Below the pieces are notes generated by a model, which was not told where the DNA came from, searched no databases, and saw only the letters and a list, made by a program, of their open reading frames with translations. A stretch of DNA of 7,971 bases from an uncultured bacterium (GTDB lineage: Bacteria > Patescibacteriota > Dojkabacteria > SC72): the NCBI GenBank assembly GCA_938015795.1, contig CALLXA010000101.1:1-7971 (forward strand), written 5' to 3'. This document shows, piece after piece, positions 5,895-7,971 of the stretch. A program made the translations under genes and the position numbers. Position 1 is the first letter of the stretch. The number at the start of each line of letters is the position of its first letter.

Positions 5895-6206
5895 ATGAAA
5901 AAAATATACAAAGTTTTACCATTTTTGATGTTATTACCTTCGGCGGTATATGCTCAAACACCTCCTAGATTGGACAATGGGACAATACAAGGTATGGTAG
6001 ATAGGATTCTTAGTTATTTGTTTCCAATAGCTGGTCTAATATCTGTAATTTTTGTAATAATTGGCGGTTATATGTGGATGACTTCTGGCGGAGATCCTGC
6101 AAGGGTTAAACAGGCTCAGGGTACATTAACATGGGCTCTTCTTGGTTTGGGATTTGTACTCCTTTCTGTAGCAATATTAGAGGTTGTCACTAAGTTTATC
6201 TCTTAG
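5895..6206 (+). CDS. TrbC/VirB2-like pilin-family protein 5 with signal peptide
   Basis: A 103-residue paralogue. The signal peptide is classical: MKKIYK, a hydrophobic core (VLPFLMLLPSA), then VYA|Q with cleavage before Q21. A short polar stretch (TPPRLDNGT) follows, then helix 1 (about 38-63, ending VIIGGYMW), the loop MTSGGDPARVKQAQGTL with arginine at the usual lysine, and helix 2 (about 77-98). At about 83 mature residues it is close to the size of mature VirB2/TrbC pilins. The start is fixed by AGGAG. The DgkA-like gene starts 3 nt after its stop, so the two are probably co-transcribed. Confidence 0.87.
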   Translation: MKKIYKVLPFLMLLPSAVYAQTPPRLDNGTIQGMVDRILSYLFPIAGLISVIFVIIGGYMWMTSGGDPARVKQAQGTLTWALLGLGFVLLSVAILEVVTKFIS

Positions 6207-6209
6207 TAG

Positions 6210-6602
6210 ATGAAAAATAATCAATTCAGAGCGGAAAATTTTTTGAAAAGTCAGGGATATGCTAGGCAAGGTTTAAGACTTATTTTTAAGAATGAAAGAA
6301 ACTTTAGAATAGATATTTGTGTTGCAATTGTAGTTATTGTTTTTGGTTTTATTTTTAGAATTTCACATCAAGATTGGATTGCTTTGAGTCTCGTTATTTC
6401 AATGGTCTTTATCTCTGAATCAATAAACAGTGCAATTGAAGCTTTGTGCGATACGGTATCCTTGGACTACAAGGTAAATATAAAATATGCGAAAGATGTT
6501 AGCGCTGGAGCTGTTTTGGTTAGTGCTTTGGTTTCTATAATTACTGGTATACTCGTCTTTATTCCATATATATTTTATTTTGTAAAAAATCTTCTAGCAT
6601 AG
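6210..6602 (+). CDS. dgkA: DgkA-family kinase (undecaprenol or diacylglycerol kinase)
   Basis: A 130-residue integral membrane kinase that phosphorylates a lipid alcohol. In Gram-positive bacteria the substrate is usually undecaprenol, giving the carrier phosphate used in wall synthesis. Residues known from E. coli DgkA are present with a +1 offset: E29 (NERNF), E70, N73, E77 and D81 in SESINSAIEALCDTVS, and K95-D96 in KDVSAGAVLV. KDVSAGAVLV is closer to Gram-positive undecaprenol kinases (KDxxAGAVL) than to E. coli. Three membrane helices are expected at about 34-52, 55-80 and 97-125, after an N-terminal amphipathic region. There is no Shine-Dalgarno sequence. The 3-nt gap from pilin gene 5 suggests coupling. 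The next promoter overlaps its final codons. Substrate preference cannot be told from sequence alone. Confidence 0.92.
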   Translation: MKNNQFRAENFLKSQGYARQGLRLIFKNERNFRIDICVAIVVIVFGFIFRISHQDWIALSLVISMVFISESINSAIEALCDTVSLDYKVNIKYAKDVSAGAVLVSALVSIITGILVFIPYIFYFVKNLLA

Positions 6603-6619
6603 TGTTATAATTAGAAGAT
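6589..6619 (+). promoter_or_regulatory. 8-bp inverted repeat flanking a -10 box (possible operator)
   Basis: ATCTTCTA (6589-6596) and TAGAAGAT (6612-6619) are perfect reverse complements separated by 15 nt. They bracket the TATAAT of the following gene and touch its start codon. The half-site centres are 23 bp apart, about two helical turns, as for a dimeric repressor site. A folded RNA stem is the other possibility. No binding protein is identifiable. Confidence 0.35.
6603..6611 (+). promoter_or_regulatory. Extended -10 promoter (TGTTATAAT) of the coiled-coil/SpoIID gene
   Basis: A perfect TATAAT (6606-6611) with the TGn extension begins at the last base pair of the dgkA stop region. It ends 6 nt before the ATG at 6618, so the transcript should start at or next to the start codon. 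No Shine-Dalgarno sequence is present. The extension can make up for the poor -35. Confidence 0.62.
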
Positions 6620-7971
6620 GAATAAAAAGCCCCAAAAATTTCTTAAAATATTTTTTGTTTTTTTTCTCTCAATTTACACATTGGTTGTTTTTTCATATCC
6701 AGTCTTTTCAGATGAAATTGATGATCTTGAGAATCAAATAGAGGAGAAGACAAATTTAATAGAAGAGAAGAAGAGTGTATTGGAGAATATAGGTGCAAGA
6801 ATTGCAGAGATTAGTAATAGTAATTATTCTTTGAGTCAGAAGATAAATTTAATTAATGCTGAGATTTCAAGTTTAGAGGAAACCATTAAAGAAAAGGAAA
6901 CAGAAATAAATGAGAAGTTAGAGCAGATTAGTATAAAGCAAAATGATCTTAGTAGTAAAAAAGTTTTGTTGGATGATATTTCTAGTGATTTGTATATGCA
7001 ATCTAGGTATAGTTTTTCACAGTTTTTACTTTCGAATGGTAATTGGGATGATTTTGTTGAGAATATATTTGTTAAAAAGAATGTTATTTCTTTTCTTAAA
7101 GATGAAATTGAGAAGATTAATATAGATTTTACTAATTTGGCAGAGAGTAAAGCTCAGTTAGATAAAGAGAAAGAAGATTTAGATAAAGAGAAAGAGGATT
7201 TGGATAGCTCGTACAAATTATTGGCTGATGAGAAAGCTAAATTGCAAAGAGAATTAAATAGTCAATATGCTCAGAAGAATAGTGTACAAGTGCAAATCGG
7301 GAGCTTGTCGAAAAGTATATCTGATCTTCAAAACATGATTCTAGCTATAAAAGGTGGTTCGTATGCCGGTATTGAGAAGGTTTCCTCAAGCTCTTATGAA
7401 CCAGAGACGCAAAGGGATTACTTTATAAAAAATGCGCCTTCCGGTACTTTTGGGGTTTTTAGCTTTGGTTCTGGTACTCACAGGAATGGTATGAGTCAGT
7501 GGGGAGCTTGGGAGAGGAGTGAACAAGGTCAGTCTTACCAACAGATATTAAGTGCTTATTATCCAGGAAGTTCTATTAAAACAGGTATTGCAAAGTTTTC
7601 CGGATACGGTACAGAGGCAATTAGTGAAACTATTAATGTAAGTGGTTTCGGTAATGTTAGTCTTGAAAGTTATTATCTACAAGGTATTAGAGAGATCAAT
7701 CCTGCTTGGAACAATACTGGAGACCTCGAAATTCTGAAAGCACAGGCCATTGCAGCGAGGACATACGCTTTAAATAGGACTAAAAATGGTCGTTCAGCAT
7801 ATCCAATTTGTACTACGACATTGTGCCAAGTTTTTAGTACAGATTTTTACGGAGGGGCTTGGAGTGATGCTGTAAACGCAACGAGGGGTATGGTTTTGGT
7901 GAATTCTTCTGGTTATGTATTTTCTTCGGAGTATGCTGCAGTACATGGAGGATATATAAATAATGTTGGTT
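6618..7971 (+). CDS. Secreted PcsB/CwlO-like coiled coil fused to SpoIID/LytB domain (C-terminus beyond window)
   Basis: The frame is open from the ATG at 6618 to the right edge: 451 residues plus one base, with the C-terminus missing. It starts with a signal peptide (MNKKPQKFLKIFFVFFLSIY..., cut after PVFS31). Residues 32-125 and 155-250 are charged coiled coil, broken at about 125-160 by LYMQSRYSFSQFLLSNGNW. That break resembles the turn in PcsB/CwlO coiled coils, which receive FtsEX activation. A SpoIID/LytB-like part follows: GSGTHRNGMSQWGAW (284-298), YYPGS (314-318), then YYLQGIREINPAW (352-364), LKAQAIAARTYAL (373-385) and C398...C403-QVF. SpoIID is a lytic transglycosylase whose catalytic glutamate lies in the xEMPxxW-type motif, and E359 fills that position. 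In B. subtilis SpoIID the GMSQxGA segment comes after the catalytic motif; here it comes before. Likely role: exported septal or envelope peptidoglycan cleavage. Confidence 0.88.
   Translation, partial: MNKKPQKFLKIFFVFFLSIYTLVVFSYPVFSDEIDDLENQIEEKTNLIEEKKSVLENIGARIAEISNSNYSLSQKINLINAEISSLEETIKEKETEINEKLEQISIKQNDLSSKKVLLDDISSDLYMQSRYSFSQFLLSNGNWDDFVENIFVKKNVISFLKDEIEKINIDFTNLAESKAQLDKEKEDLDKEKEDLDSSYKLLADEKAKLQRELNSQYAQKNSVQVQIGSLSKSISDLQNMILAIKGGSYAGIEKVSSSSYEPETQRDYFIKNAPSGTFGVFSFGSGTHRNGMSQWGAWERSEQGQSYQQILSAYYPGSSIKTGIAKFSGYGTEAISETINVSGFGNVSLESYYLQGIREINPAWNNTGDLEILKAQAIAARTYALNRTKNGRSAYPICTTTLCQVFSTDFYGGAWSDAVNATRGMVLVNSSGYVFSSEYAAVHGGYINNVG
7161..7202 (+). repeat. 21-bp tandem duplication encoding one coiled-coil heptad
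   Basis: Two adjacent 21-base units (7161-7181 and 7182-7202) differ at two third-codon positions. Each encodes the heptad DKEKEDL, residues 182-188 and 189-195. This is an in-frame duplication of exactly one heptad in the second coiled-coil arm. Confidence 0.8.

Noticed and set aside
5689..5961. Minus-strand open frame of 90 codons
   Set aside because: Antisense across pilin genes 4 and 5, with no start signals. Both plus-strand genes are supported by family pattern.
6943..7125. Plus-strand open frame of 60 codons
   Set aside because: Out-of-frame shadow in the coiled-coil part of the gene that starts at 6618 and stays open to the window edge.
1..7971. CRISPR array, insertion sequence, tRNA or rRNA
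   Set aside because: No regularly spaced direct repeats, transposase frame, terminal inverted repeats or RNA gene signatures were seen on either strand.

Overview
The window is low-GC DNA with short intergenic gaps and standard stop codons (TGA ends the helicase gene). It looks chromosomal and bacterial. A run of small two-helix pilin-like genes, compact gene packing and several genes with a -10 box almost touching the start codon suggest a Candidate Phyla Radiation (Patescibacteria) genome. That assignment is inference: there is no rRNA or other phylogenetic marker in the window.

Layout, left to right. (1) Positions 1-212, minus strand: the N-terminal part of a DUF2177-type membrane protein that runs off the left edge. 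(2) A 71-bp divergent promoter region. (3) A plus-strand DNA-repair group: endonuclease IV (nfo, 284-1153), a 45-residue single-helix membrane protein (1170-1307), and a helicase-nuclease of about 1030 residues (1307-4408), with a UvrD/PcrA-type motor and a RecB/AddB-type PD-(D/E)XK nuclease carrying a four-cysteine set. The small gene and the helicase overlap by one base (TAGTG). (4) Five consecutive small genes (4452-6206) encoding paralogous TrbC/VirB2-like (T4SS pilin family) proteins. All five have two membrane helices joined by a G(D/N)xxK/R...A loop. (5) A DgkA/undecaprenol-kinase family gene (6210-6602). (6) The first 451 residues of a secreted protein (6618 to the right edge) with a PcsB/CwlO-like coiled coil fused to a SpoIID/LytB-like peptidoglycan domain.

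How the parts fit. Left of about 4410 the theme is base-excision and double-strand-break repair. Right of it the theme is the cell envelope: membrane-embedded pilin-like subunits, lipid-carrier phosphorylation and peptidoglycan cleavage. Pilin genes next to a probable lytic transglycosylase resemble the virB1/virB2 pairing of type IV secretion systems, but no ATPase or core-complex gene is visible here, so a secretion or pilus machine is a hypothesis.

Regulation. Two genes have a clear AGGAG site (the helicase and the fifth pilin gene), and both follow an upstream gene by overlap or 4 nt. Several other genes lack a Shine-Dalgarno sequence and instead have a -10-like hexamer ending 6-8 nt before the ATG, as expected for leaderless or near-leaderless mRNAs. 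The third pilin gene has its own well-spaced promoter, and the fourth has a long stem whose loop holds its start codon. No RNA genes, insertion sequences, CRISPR arrays or clear intrinsic terminators were seen, and no gene-free stretch exceeds 300 bases.
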